Shown: positions 13,441 to 26,020 of the stretch, in pieces | Position numbering within the stretch: position 1 is the stretch's first letter | How the letters are laid out: each line of letters begins with the position of its first letter | DNA from: Dermatemys mawii | Lineage: Eukaryota; Chordata; Testudines; Dermatemydidae | Direction of reading: 5' to 3' | DNA length: 64,000 nt | Assembly: GCA_007922305.1 (NCBI GenBank) | Contig: ML677326.1 | Span: 53,934,785-53,998,784 of the forward strand | Notes under the pieces: generated by a model | What the model saw: the letters and a program-made list of their open reading frames with translations, nothing else | Told to the model about the DNA's origin: nothing | Database searches by the model: none | Position numbers and translations under genes: made by a program

Positions 13441-13954
13441 AGAGAATAATGACTCACCAAGTCCTAAAGTTCTCTCTTTCAGTAAATTTGAGAGTGTCAC
13501 TGTACTCAGCTCTGAATAGAATTTTGGAGGGGAAAAGCCAAAAAAGGCGTGTAGCATGAATTACAGGAACTACGCTGCAGTATTTTCACAGATGTCTTGA
13601 GTGGAAAATGGAACTATCAAAAGTGCAGTAAAGGATGTTCTTATCAGGACAAATTTTCAGCAGTTCATATGCCTGAAACAGGACACATTTATTAGAGCTT
13701 ACTAAAGCACCTAACTGCGTGATTTTTAAGCCCAAATACCATGTGCACATCTCCATCTCAGTTTTTGCCCACTGCTAAATCTCTGATGTTCAAGTTGATG
13801 ATCTTTTTGAAAATCTGAGTCAGTCTGTCCAGCTGACAATTCTAGGGCCTTAGATTTTAAGGCCAGCAGGCTTTATTACGATAACGAAGTCTGAGCTCGT
13901 GTATAGCACTGGCCAGAGATTTTTACCCGGTAATTTCTACATCTTATGGTTGAG

Positions 13955-14215
13955 CAAGAGGGTTTGTTTTAAAAGGCATTCAACTCCCGATCTACAAACT
14001 TCAAGTGATGGAGAATCTACTACATCCATTGGTAAATTGTTAGAATGATTAATTACCTCACTGTTAAAAACATCCCTTGTATCTCTAACCTGAATTTGTC
14101 CAGTTTCAATGTCCAGTCACTGGATCTTGTTGTGCCTTTTATCCTTTTAATCAGAAATGTTCTATGCTGGTACTTATAGATCATTAGTACATCAACTCTC
14201 AATTTCTAGGTGGTG
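13955..14215 (-). mobile_element. CR1 3'-region fragment
   Basis: The + strand phrases 'gagaatctactacatccatt', 'ggtaaattgttagaatgatt' and 'gtccagtcactggatcttgt' are diverged CR1 3'UTR wording in reverse orientation. No tail repeat is present, so it is truncated at both ends. Confidence 0.55.
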
Positions 14216-16559
14216 ATTAGGATGCTGACATTACCCGAAAGGCTCTAAAAAGTCTAGCAGCCTCTATTTTCTGCTGTTCTGGTTCTATGGTAATCTGCAG
14301 TTTCTGTCGCCCAGCCACCCAGCAAGGTCATCTTTCAAGTTCATTTGCCGTTCAAGGTTAGCAGAAAAATACAACATAAAATACTCAAAGTCTGATGGGC
14401 CTTTGTGTCAGACCCTTTGCCTCTGTTTGGGACTTTTTGATCTTTGCCTCATACTCCTGAGGTTTAAACTTCCTTACTTGCTGGGGAAGGGAAAGGCAGG
14501 CCCATCTTTTCCTCTGAGTTGCATCTCAGGGACACTGTGTTAGGCATGTTGCCATTTTTTGGATTCAAGCAGTTAGTCAAATGTCAGGGTACTGGGGATG
14601 TTCTAGGTGGAAGTAGAATTGATGGAGTCTGGTGTTCTTTGGTGCAATCTTGTTTCTTTAGAGGAAATGTACAAAGTCCTGTTTCTCCAAACTCAAGAGG
14701 AACCCAACACAAAAGAAGCAATTTCTTAGCTTACAGCCCCAAAGCTTTTTAGCCAACCCAAAAGCTCTCTCTAAGGTCACACCATGCTCACAGGCCATAG
14801 CTTGGTTTTCTTGCCTCTTTCTTTATTCTTGTGTTCTCTCACACACCTGGTCATAATATCCAATGGAATCTCCCCCTGACATGGTGCTAGTTTCTAGACT
14901 CTATTAAGCCTTGCTGTAGTTGTGGCCCCTTTATCTTTCTCTTATAACGATCTAACTGAAGGGCACATTCATGCATCAGTTTGAACCAAAGTTTAACTCA
15001 ACACATAATGAGGTTTCATCCAGCTCATAACAGGAAGGGAAGGATTGTTTCTTACAGTCTCTTGCGACTTCTTGGGGCTGGACGCCTTTCCCCTGTTTAT
15101 CAATTTCTCTTACAGAGCTGCTGCCTCTGCTACTGCTGCTCTGAAGTTCTGTCTCCTTGGGCAGCTTCTTCCCAGCACACTAATGAGGAACTTCCTCTCT
15201 AGGCCATTTCCAGCTGCTCTAACAGCACACTCTAGCCCCCAGCCCCCACTGCAGAGTCTTCCTCCTGTTTTGCTTTGTGCCTGGTTTTAGGGAGTCCCTT
15301 CTTCTCAGCTGGGACTGAAATGAAATTGGGCCCAATCTCAACTCCAAGCCCTTTTAAATCCTTTATTTGCCAGAGTGTGGTACACAGCCACAACAATTCA
15401 GTTGAGAGAGAGCAATCAGAGGAAAACAGTAATTGTTATGTTGTTGGAAAGACCATTTTTCTAGTCAGGATTGTTTCATGTGGCAAGTAATTTGGTTTGA
15501 AAATCCCTTCTCGCCCCCCCCTCCCCTTTTAGGTTCTATGTTTTTAATAGAACTTGTCAAATATTATGCTTTAGTTCCATTATTTGACTCTTTTCCCCTT
15601 CTGACCAATAATTTATTTAACAAATCAGTTTTTAGGTATTTGACCAGCTGTAGCTTACAAACACCCACATCCATGATACGTTCAAAAAATATAAATAACT
15701 AGATCAGTGGTTTGAATCTGGGCCCTAAGCTAGAAGTTTTTACCACCGGGCATATGTTAGGTAGCTATGTTTAAATATAGGAACAAGTATCCATGACACA
15801 AAAGCACCATCACAATTAGTACCCATCTTGGTAGTCACAGTAGCTGGAAGTGAATAAGTATGGAGACTGAACTACACTCACTGTTACTCCTAATGGTGGT
15901 CTATCTGAGGCACTGGGAAATCTAGGGAAGAAACAATTAGTGTTACATTTCTCTTATATGCTGGTGATTTAAAGTTGCATTTTTAAAATTTATACAACAA
16001 TCTTTTGTACCTTGCTTTTGAATGCCCCATGGAATGTAAAGTTTTGATCACACTAAACTCTTATAACCTTGGCCATTGGGGAAACAGAGAGATATAAAAT
16101 TCTTGAAAGAGCCAGCTCAGAGAATAAAAGAGAATCTGTATTCCCTGTAGATGTTCAGAAAGTCATTCCTGCAAATGTACAGTAGCTGTGTGTAGTGAAG
16201 GAAAGATTATTCTCTTGTTGGTGTGTGTGCTGAGCTCCCATTAACACTAATGGGAGCTATATTTATATTGAGTGAAGGGAGAATATATTCAGAGTGTGCA
16301 GCCACTTAGCAAACAGAAGCTTATATTTAGAGACGAAGTGTAATATAACTGGGGAATTCTTAACAGTGGAGTGTCCAGGAGCAATACATATTTCATTATT
16401 TCCTTATATTTTTCCTCTGTACTGTTTGTTTTTTCCTGTCAAAAATACCATGCCTCTACTGTATTTTGTACTGCTCCACTAGCCAGGGTTACAATAAGTA
16501 AAATGATCTGCAATAGTGTTATTAAAATGACTAGGCCTACAGTCATTTGATTAAGTCAT

Positions 16560-16815
16560 TTGATTGGTCTTTTGATTAAGGCAAAGGACTAACAACCAGA
16601 AGAATTGGTTTCTATTGTTGGCCTTGCCACACAATTCTTTGTGTGATCTTGGGCAAGTCACGTACCCTCTCTTGGTTTCAGTTTTCCCATCTGTAAAACA
16701 GGAATAATGCCTATGTTACAATGGTATTATGCAGTTTGATTAATCCAGGTTTTTAAAGAATTTTCAGATCTTGACATGAAAAGCACTATATAAGTGCAAA
16801 ACTTTATTAATATAA
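16560..16815 (+). mobile_element. MIR-type SINE
   Basis: Contains the MIR core and 3' wording 'gatcttgggcaagtcacgta', 'tttcccatctgtaaaacagg' and 'gcactatataagtgcaaaac'. This is an ancient amniote SINE. It lies in sense orientation to the gene and is well preserved over about 250 bp. Confidence 0.75.
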
Positions 16816-17514
16816 TATCATGTGTATATGAAAATATGTAATGCTATTAAAGTATTTTTTCTTCTGACTTTTCCAGAGTGTTTTATAAACTTTAAGCCTC
16901 ACTATATCTATACCATGGAGTAGTCTCTTTTCAGGAATGGGTCTAAACAGAACCTGGAATCTGAACCCCCTTCTAATTAAATAGCAGCGGAGAGATAGGA
17001 GATCATATTTAAATTCTTTATTCAGAAGCTATCCCCTTGCTTTTGCTTTCATACTAGATCCACTAAAGGCAGGAACCAATTTTTCAGTTCTGGTTCAAAT
17101 GCAACTACAGTCCTGCAGGAATAGCTGATTTTATATTACAATCCAAGATAATGGAAATCTCAACCAACAGCTGCTCTCTCTCTTCCTGCAGTCCTGTCTC
17201 ATTCACTACCTGACTTCCAACCTCTACAACAAATGAGGTGGAGATACTACAGACAACAACCTCATTTGCTACACAACCCTGATTCTTTCTCAGTGTACTG
17301 TCCATTCTGTTCACTGAATGAGGCAGGAGTCCTACGGAAAATACAGTATGTGGTTATATAATTGGAAATGGCATCATAATGCCTGTGCACAAGGCACAGG
17401 CAATTTTATTTTGCCATTTATGAAGAGTTTTGAGTGTTTGATTTTGCAATCTTAACTTTTTTTTTTCTTTTTTTAACATAGACAAGCCCAGAATGACATC
17501 AGTTAGGTCTCACT

Positions 17515-17830
17515 GGGAATGACTACCCTGCAGCTGGAAGCGATGGTTCCCAGCATGGTTAGACAGATTCACAACACTTTGAACCGAGCTAGCGCACTAA
17601 GATAGCAGTGAGGATGCTGCAGCACAGGCAGTGGCTCAGGCTAGTCATCCAAATCTGGACTCAGTGACTTGGGTGGGCTTGGATTTAGGGCAGCTAGCCC
17701 AAGCTGCTGCCCGTGCTGCAGCATCACACTAGTGTTTTTAGCATGGTAGCGCAAGCAGTGCTAGCACCAGTCTGTCTATCCAGGCTGAGAATCATACCTG
17801 CTAGCTTCAGCATAGGCATAACTATTAAGA
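17515..17830. mobile_element. MITE with long inverted-repeat structure
   Basis: A GC-rich block whose halves are inverted copies: 'gatgctgcagcacaggcagt' on the left is mirrored by 'ctgcccgtgctgcagcatc' on the right, with 'gctagcgca' phrases outside them. This folds into a hairpin of about 150-bp arms. I recognise the wording from a very common turtle MITE whose ends carry a GTAGACA motif; here the ends are decayed. Confidence 0.6.
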
Positions 17831-18249
17831 CCTAAGATCCCACTTTTGACCTGTTGTAGCAATCCTGGTCCTACTGAATTCAACAGGTGTTTTACTGTTC
17901 AACTAGTGTTTGTCCACACAAGTTTCTTTAAAATATATGTTCTCAAGTGAAGTTATTCTTAAAGAACAAAATCCTTCAGTGCTTACTCAGGAGAATGTCC
18001 TACTGAAATCGAGGGAAACCTTTTTGGAAAGAATGAATTAAAACAGAACTTATTTATACTACATATATCACTTATATTACATATGCCATTTTAAACCATG
18101 TCAGAATATAGGCTGGGTAACAGAATCACTGAAAGATCCTAGGTTTTTAAATGACTACATTAAATATTACTCAGCAACCATGATCATCTTACAATAAGGC
18201 CAATGCTATATTGGGAGAATCATTAGGAAAGAAAATATGTATTATTCTC

Positions 18250-18865
18250 TATTCAACATTAGTTACCCTTCAATTTGGAGTACTGCTTTCAATTTTGGTC
18301 AGTACAGTTTTAAAAAAACAAACATACTAAAGAAAGTTAAGAGGGGAGCAAAACCAAAACAAAAAACCTGGAACCCAATGGGCATATCAATTTAAGACAT
18401 CCATTGGGCTTGATTCTTCACTGTCTAGTGCAGTCAAAGTGTGAACAATTTTGCATAATGGTTATAGTGGCATTTGGTTTGTTTTGCTTTACAACCATTT
18501 ATCACTCCATTTGCACGATTACATAAGATTAAGACAGTGGTGAATCAAGTCCATAAACAACATTGGAAAGAGGATGAAAATATCATTAGTACTTGAGAAC
18601 AGGACACATAGTAATTGTTTTAAACTGCACCAGTGAAAAATTATTTTAAATGCTATATCAAAAAAACCTAACTACAGGAAGAAATACACAATTAAGTTAG
18701 CTACCAAAGGAAATTGTAGAATCACCATCACTGGAGTTATTCAAGGCTGGGCTTGATACCCACTTATCAAAACTGGCTTACGGATAATGAAAACAATCCT
18801 GCCCTTATGCAGATGGTAGACTAAATGACCAACTAGCCATTCTTTTCAACTCAAATCAATGTATC
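18250..18865 (+). mobile_element. CR1 LINE fragment (plus strand, 3' end)
   Basis: Begins with decayed ORF2 wording ('ttggagtactgctttcaatt', the 'LEYC(V)QFW' region in CR1) and ends with 'gaatcaccatcactggagtt' and 'gtagactaaatgaccaacta', the CR1 end region. The middle (18380-18690) is unclear, so these may be two pieces of one copy. Confidence 0.5.
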
Positions 18866-20580
18866 TTTCTTGTCAGTGGGATAAATCTAGGTACATTTTT
18901 GGTTTCCAGGAATCCATTTGATTTTTATAACTCATTGTCACTACAGTGCTGCTGTTTATACTACATATTGAAAAGTTTTAAATAACAGGTTCTTTTAATT
19001 AAAAAAGACCATCAACAATATCAACTTCCTTAATCAGAAGAAATGTCCAGAAGTTTTGCATTGTTCAGTGATATAATCCTGAACTTGTGGCATGGAAAAT
19101 TTGATCCAGTGAAGAAAGATAAATAATATTGGTTTTTATGTCTTTAGACTTTAAGATACGAATTTCCAATTCTGAGACAGATTCAATAAAACATTATAAC
19201 TGTTCATGTAATAAACAAAACATCTGACTGAAGACCACAGAAGTGTTTTAGCCGTACAGTCAATAATTAGGGGACAAATAAATGGGTCCATAAAAATTTT
19301 AAATTTGAAAGAAAACACTGAAGTTTCTATAACAAATGGGCATTCCCAATTTTCTCCTAAAGCAGTACACATACAGAATCTGGTCCAAACTTACTCCCTT
19401 GCTGACGACTCATTTATTGTTCAACTACATAAACCTCAACCTGAAATTTTAATGATTTTGAAGGTTCCTATGGGTTTTTGATTCTTAAATTTAGTTTCTT
19501 CTGACTTAAAGACACACTTAAATCCTTATCTGATAATAGGACCCAATTGTGTGACATCAGGGTGAGTCTGCAAAAGAAATTTCTCTCTCTATCCACCGTG
19601 CTAGAACCTGAGACTGGGATAATTCAGCAGAACTCTTCATCTTTTCTCAGGATCCTAGAACCAGACACTTTGACATACTGTGAAACTGTAACAAAGATGA
19701 GGGTTGTTTACAATTATTTTGTATATCTATAATTTCATGCATTTATTTACCAGTTTGATTTATTTTTCTATTTTTCTGAGGATCCATATGACTGATCTCT
19801 GGGCTTATATTCTGCTCTCTTGATGTGTGCAGAGCACCCTTTAGGATGTCAATGGGAGTTTCATATATCTAGACTGTGCAGACTATAGGAGATGACATTT
19901 GCCATGTGGCCCTGAGAGAAGTTTGCCCTAAGATAGTTCCTTTCATCAAGTTTTTCTTCCACTGCAGTAGTCACTTCTGTTTTAAAGGAAAATGAACTTC
20001 ATTGATAATGTTATGGAATAAAATTTGCCAATTAATTACCTGGTTTCATCTGCACAGATATCACCATCAAACATTCAATCAATGGTATAAAAAAGGGGTG
20101 TGTCTGTTCAAAGTAACAGGAAAGATCCCAATCTAAGTTGCTCTAATGCAAGTCTCCATTACAAAGAATCCAGTTAAATAGATTAATCACAGATCACTTT
20201 CCAAATCATGGCATTCCAGCTTTATAAATCTTTGTATAGTTGACATTGTTCTTTACTACTGCAATTTTGTGGAGCAAATCAATTAGGGTTGATTAGAAAT
20301 ATGGTTAATTTTGAGGAGCCTCAACACACAAAACATATGATCACAATGCAGTTTGGTAGAAATTTAGAAAAAAAAATAACAATGAATATAATAAGAGCAT
20401 ATTATTTTCACATATCCAAAATAAAATAATTCTCTGTTGTTGTTAATGTTTAATTTAACAATACAATTTTTCCTTTGGATTGATCTGTTTTAACACTGAT
20501 GGACAAAATTACTATGTTGTATGGTACTTAATTATGATAGAAATTATGACTAATAAAGTCTTTTTTGTTTTTGTTTTTAG

Positions 20581-20708
20581 TTTGGTAGCCACAAAGGAAA
20601 CAGACCGTGCAAGATCTCGTAGCATGCCAATGTCGCCATCTGATTTCCTGGATAAATTAATGGGTAGGATGTCAGGCTATGATGCAAGAATCAGACCAAA
20701 TTTTAAAG
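20581..20708 (+). CDS. GLRA3: Glycine receptor alpha-3, exon 2 (end of signal peptide and mature N-terminus)
   Basis: Exon 2 of an inhibitory glycine-gated chloride channel subunit (Cys-loop receptor family), active in the postsynaptic membrane of spinal cord, brainstem and retina. It is 128 bp: one base of a split Ser codon, 42 full codons, and one base of a split Gly codon. It encodes the last residues of the signal peptide, then a mature N-terminus beginning ARSRS, followed by [12 protein letters not shown] and [11 protein letters not shown], the first helix and beta-strand of the extracellular domain shared by alpha subunits. The ATKETD and RSRS context matches alpha-3 rather than alpha-1 or alpha-2. 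The acceptor is a T-rich tract plus AG and the donor is AAG/gtaatt. Against the human protein as I remember it, three residues differ: Arg at precursor 33, and Met at mature positions 6 and 21. Paralog assignment is strong but from memory. Confidence 0.95.
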
Positions 20709-21777
20709 GTAATTTTGAAAACAAATTCATTTTAATTTAACATTATCTTTGGTGTAAATGCAAGTTTTGGAGAAAATTTAAAAACAAAACAAAATGTACT
20801 CAGCCATGCTCAGCTAACCTTGATTTGATCATTCAAATTTCAGCAAAAACATGGTCTACAGTTTGTTGAAGTTTGGGTAGGTGCCAAAATGCTCCTAAAT
20901 TTTAGTACTCTTTAATATTTTAGCATGATATGTATATAGTATAATTTAACGAACTAAAAGGAACACAAGATGTTTGCAGCTCTGTTTTTTTCATATTTCT
21001 GCTGTATGCTCATGAATCAAATAGGGATGTGCATGCATCTAAATAATTAGTATCAAAGTACATTCTATATGTCTGTACAGCATCTAGGACCACTGTAAAA
21101 CTAGTGCTAATGAAAAAGAGCATACTATGTAGGTGGCAAATGATTTAAGATAGAAAACATTAGGAGCTATCCTCTTCCTGTCACTGACTGTACATATGGC
21201 TCTCCAATAGTCTTCTGTCACCCTTTTAATTAGCTTCCAACAAGCTCTGTGACCCTCCATTTGCCTAGGCAGTATGTTGAAATTTTTGGGGGGTTCTCAA
21301 CCTTTCAGAGTTTAAGAATTCTAGATAAATTTATAAAACAATTTAAAAATATTTTAATCAAGTTAACCATTTGTTCCTTCAGTAAAATAAAAGAATACTG
21401 TTCAAATACAGACTGTGTGTGGAGGGAAAAATCTCCTGCAAATAAAGCCCCATACTAGTGTTTCTTTGTAATAGTTTTTCCTCATCGGTGTCCTCCTTCC
21501 TGTTTTCAGGAGGTATTCCCTCCTCCCTTTTCAAGATATTTTCTGTAAATCAGGTTATCTCCATTTCTGCCACAGAAACTATTGACTTCTTGTGTAGGAG
21601 GAAAAAACACTGCGTATAGAACAGAACTTGAACAACAACAGACAAGTTCCTCTTAAAAGATTACTTCCCTGTGCGTGTGGAATCTTCCTATTTATTTGCC
21701 TCCTTATTAAAGATGTTCTGAACTATATACCATAGCTATTCCCTTTAGCATGTAAATTTCAAGTTCAGTCTAAGTCT

Positions 21778-21907
21778 GAGATTGCATTGCCTGGTCTTAT
21801 TTGCCTGAGGTCCTCTTTTGTGCAGTGCGGCTTTGCTTTAAATCTAAGGTGAAGCTGTGCTGCACAAAAGAGGACCTCAGGCAAACAAAACCAAGCAATA
21901 CAATCTC
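21778..21907. repeat. Near-perfect 130-bp hairpin in intron 2
   Basis: Inverted repeat centred exactly at 21842.5. The core arms 21803-21825 and 21860-21882 are perfectly complementary over 23 bp ('gcctgaggtcctcttttgtg' plus 'cag'). The outer arms pair with a few G/T-type differences out to 'gagattg' / 'caatctc'. The loop side near 'ctttgctttaaatctaaggtg' is less paired. It lies in the sense direction of GLRA3 pre-mRNA, so the RNA would fold into a long stem. Most likely a small MITE; a structured RNA is possible. Confidence 0.85.
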
Positions 21908-23979
21908 TCTTTCCTCTTTTTCTTTGAATCTTCTAAGGCTTCATGGGTAAGTACATAAAAACAAGGATCTTATAGCTTAGAAATTCCTTTGGGAAATGGA
22001 TTTTGGAATTTGTCATGGGCACCATGCAATCACAATCTTCTGAGGAGGCTACAGTGTAGAAGGGACAGATGTTTAGCAACTAGTGGATTCAGTATTGTGC
22101 TTCTTGAATATATAATTCAAAGGACTGGGAGACTTTTTTGGTAGCCATCTGAATGCAAAGAGACAAAAAACTAATTCAGCATTGGTTAGATGTTTCTTAA
22201 AAGTGTACTTTGTACATTTTCTAGACAGCTATTCAATTTGAATTAATTTGCCAAGAAAGATTCAGATCTATCACTAAGACTACATATCTCAAACTACTTT
22301 GCCATTTTCTTGTTATTATTACTCTAAGAACAAGCATGAACAAGTGGAACTTCATGCCATTTGGACTTTGTAAATTATCAACAATTAAGATATGAAACAA
22401 GTACAAGTATGAAATCCCAGACTGTCAAGCCTGGTATAACTAGGAAATTGAATCTATTTTTATTAAAATTCCTTGACACTGTAGATAATATATTATTTGA
22501 CTACCAACTTCATGTCATACTTAATCTTCATAATAACACTTTGTCTCTGACAGCTTTGTGTTTGTGAAGAAATACACCAGATAATCATGTTTTTGTTCAA
22601 TGGGAGAGAGGGATTAAGCAGAATTTTCAAAGAGGTCCAATATTAGTTCTAACTCTAAAATATGGAAATTCTGAAACATAATTCTGTGTATGAATGAAAA
22701 TACAAGACAAGAACCCGTGGTAAAAGTTTGTCCTAGCTATAGAATATTTAAGACTATGACAAGTGTGACTCACTCAATGGGGAGGGAGATGGACTCTTGC
22801 CTTTGGAGTCCATGTTATGTTTTTTCCACTCCTACAGTTGTGGTGAAAAGCTCTAGGTATGAATGCATCATGGTATTCCAAATCTGGAAATCCAAATCAA
22901 GGTCCAATCCTGAAGCCCTTATCTATTGAAACGGTCAATGTCTGAATACGGAGTTTTCAACAAGTTAGGAGTTCAGGATCAGGCTCCCTGTCACAAACAG
23001 GCCTTTTGTACATAGGAATGTGAAGGGATGAGGTATAGCTATTTCAGGAAAAATACAATGGGTCATTGTAACTGTGCCTCCATGGGTCACAACTGAGAAC
23101 ACCAAATTCAGAACAAACTGATGAGAAAGAGGGCTGACACCCCAAAACTGGTGGTTATTCTCCCATAAGATATACCAAACCAGCAACAAAAGTAAACTGT
23201 TTCACAACATTGGCTAACAAAAAATCAGAAAAACAGTTTCCCCTGGCATTCCAGTCCTTGTATCACCATCAAATACTAGACTTAAAAATGAGCGGATCTT
23301 TAAAACCAATTTCATCAAATAAAAGGTTCTTCTGATCCCAAAGGATGAGCCACACAACAGGTCAATATACAACTTAGATTTTACCCAATAATCACAGTTT
23401 CCAATCCTTTAATATCTACATCTAAAAATTTATTTATGAAAAGAAAGAAAGAGACAGAGAAAGAGTCCAGCAAGGTCAGAAACTTCGGAAGAGGTAGGAG
23501 AGCCTTGTTCAATCTGACTATTTCCATCTTTCCTGTCATATGTTGCTTCTCTTGTATGTAGAGCTTTTGTAGGAAAAAGCTTGCCCCTCCTATTCCACCC
23601 CTAAAGTAGCCTCCATCTTCTATATACCTAAGCCTGCTATCACTTCTTAGAATGCAGCAAATTTTCCTCTCTCTCTGTAAATCAACCCTGGGAGACTTTG
23701 ATATTGATAATCTCTGGAAATAGAGAGCTCTCTTCCTGTCTATCAGAATAACAGTGACCCAGTCTACAACAGATCTCCAAATCTGAATGTGAAAGTGTCA
23801 ACTGAGAAGCCTTCCATTCTCAACATTCTGTGAGAGGATTAGACTTGTACTATCTAGACAGAATAAAGCCCAACAGTTTGACAGCTACCACAGAGGCACT
23901 TCTCATATTGATGTAGAATATAGGCAACAATTCTAATTTTCATTAGATACAAATTGAGATACTTTTCTCTTTTTAAAAT

Positions 23980-24065
23980 AATTTAATGTACCATCCAGCT
24001 TCTCATCCACTGTAATCCCCAAGTCCTTTTCTGCAGAACTCTCATGATGAACTCCCTTCTCTTTC
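23980..24065 (-). mobile_element. CR1 scrap
   Basis: 'atccactgtaatccccaagt' followed by 'ccttttctgcagaactctca' is CR1 wording in reverse orientation, truncated on both sides. It sits 250 bases before exon 3. Confidence 0.5.
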
Positions 24066-24236
24066 CTGAGCCCTAATTGGGATTTCTACAAATTATAGGA
24101 CAGTTAATGAAACTTTGAAAGAAATGAACTGAAAAAAAAATCTATTACACAGTTAAAATAACAGCACTAACAAAACACACTCTTGCATCACTTAAAAAGA
24201 AGTCCTGAATGTAGTCTCTTACTTCTTCCCAAGTGA

Positions 24237-24407
<171 letters not shown>

Positions 24408-25769
24408 TAAAGTTCATCTTAAAGTAATTCAAAGAACCAAACAACCAGTTAGGTCTTATTTAATTTGGCACTAAACTGAGGAGGAAATCATTATTATAAT
24501 GATTAAAATCAATAAATAGAATAGTTAACTCAATAGTAGGTTTATCTGGTAGAAAATCGATCATTTTACTGTTACCATGCTGAAGAATGCACTTGTGAGG
24601 GCCAACAGTGATGCTTTTAATAGCTTCTGTGATAGTTGTAATGAAATTTCATAATATGTGATTTTTTTAATGTTTGAATTAAAATTTGTTCTGTGGCATT
24701 TTACCTTTCTATTAGCACAATTTATGGATCAAGTAGCTTAGTTAGTTATATGCTATTGTTCCATTTTATATAACAGATGGGGCATACATTTTACATGATG
24801 AATGTCTTTATTTTCAGTAAAGTATTATTTGCTATAAATAAAGTGTAGCACCAGTGTATAAAATACATTAAAGAAAATCAAATATTTAGAATCCAGTCCA
24901 CCAGACAATATTTATAGTTGCCTGAACACTGAAAGCCTTGGAAGGCTATGGAGGCTGGTGACACACTAAACTGATCTTTCCAAGTAGAAAGCTACCTTAA
25001 TGTTCTGGTTTCTGAGGGGAAATTGGGAGCACTTTCTATGAATGTTCATCTTAATTAGATTGAAGAGGTTTCAAGGGCCAGCAGCCAAAGAGACGTATTT
25101 TGGTTGAACAGGGGGATAAAACAATGCTTAATCTGTAATGAAATAGGTGGAGGGCAGGCTCAGGCAATTTCTTTTACTTTCTAACTGAGATGGCAAGCCC
25201 AGAGGTGCCAGGGCTATAAACTGAGAAGGCTAGAAGTGCTAGAGCTCAACCCTGGCACAAATTAAGCACCAGGATTATTTATTCCTTAGTTGCTGTGGAG
25301 AAGTACTCCAGGCATATCTCTCTCTAGCAGCTCAGGGGGCAAATTAAGCCATAGGACAAATAGACTTATGTCTAGTGAGCAAGCAAACTATACAAATAAC
25401 TGGCTAACCTCGTTGCGAAAGGAGACGTTCAGCAGACTGCACTGTTACTCTATACAGTAGTAGTCATGAATTTGGAGGTGAGAAGGGCAAGTCCATTCTT
25501 CAGGAGCTATTTGTTTGGGCTTTCCAGAGGAAATGAGGATTTAGCCCTTAAATTTCAGTGAAATTTGGGTTCTGATGGGTTTTACCTAAATGAAAAATGT
25601 GAGGAAAGAACGCACTAAGTGCTTTCCTATTTCTTTCATTTATGTATGTATCATATTACAAACACTGACCGCCATTTAGAGGCTCTCAAACATTTCTAGA
25701 ATATTTACACCTGTTAATGAACTTGCCATTTTCAGGTTAGTGTATACACATAAATGTTTTTATTTAATT

Positions 25770-26020
25770 TCAGTTCAGAGAGCAGGATGGTCTAATGTAC
25801 TGATTGCAGGCATGGGAGCCAAAACCATGTACATTTAATCTCATCTTGGTCACTGATTTGCTATGTGGCCTTGCCAAGTCTATTACATTCTCTGTGCCTG
25901 ACTTTTCACATTTGTAGAATGAGGATATTATAGTGATGAAGCAGAGATACAGATTGATTAATGTTTTTAAAGCCCCTTTGAAGAGATAGAACACTATATA
26001 ATATCCAAATGCAGTTACAC
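25770..26020 (+). mobile_element. MIR-type SINE
   Basis: Shows 'gagagcaggatggtctaatg', 'gatttgctatgtggccttgc' and 'gaatgaggatattatagtga', the order of phrases in MIR, in sense orientation, ending near 'gaacactatataatatcc'. Diverged but recognisable. Confidence 0.65.

Larger units (their letters stand above)
1..20580 (+). other. GLRA3: GLRA3 intron 1, 3' part (no coding sequence seen)
   Basis: This stretch precedes the first recognised exon and ends in a long T-rich tract followed by AG at 20579-20580, a good acceptor. The intron is phase 2, because the exon begins with the third base of a split codon. I looked for exon 1 (start codon plus hydrophobic signal segment) on the + strand and did not find it, so the promoter and exon 1 lie upstream. 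The interval is AT-rich and holds repeats listed separately: DNA-transposon, CR1, LTR, MIR and MITE remnants and a direct duplication. Bases 1-3370, 5560-7200, 8640-9260, 14400-16500 and 18870-20580 show no feature I can name beyond short reading frames without family resemblance. Bases 3375-3600 may be an old LINE scrap, too weak to call. Confidence 0.85.

Noticed and set aside
1..20580. GLRA3 exon 1 or promoter within the window
   Set aside because: No Met-initiated hydrophobic signal segment with a suitable donor was found upstream of exon 2, and no CpG-rich promoter island is visible.
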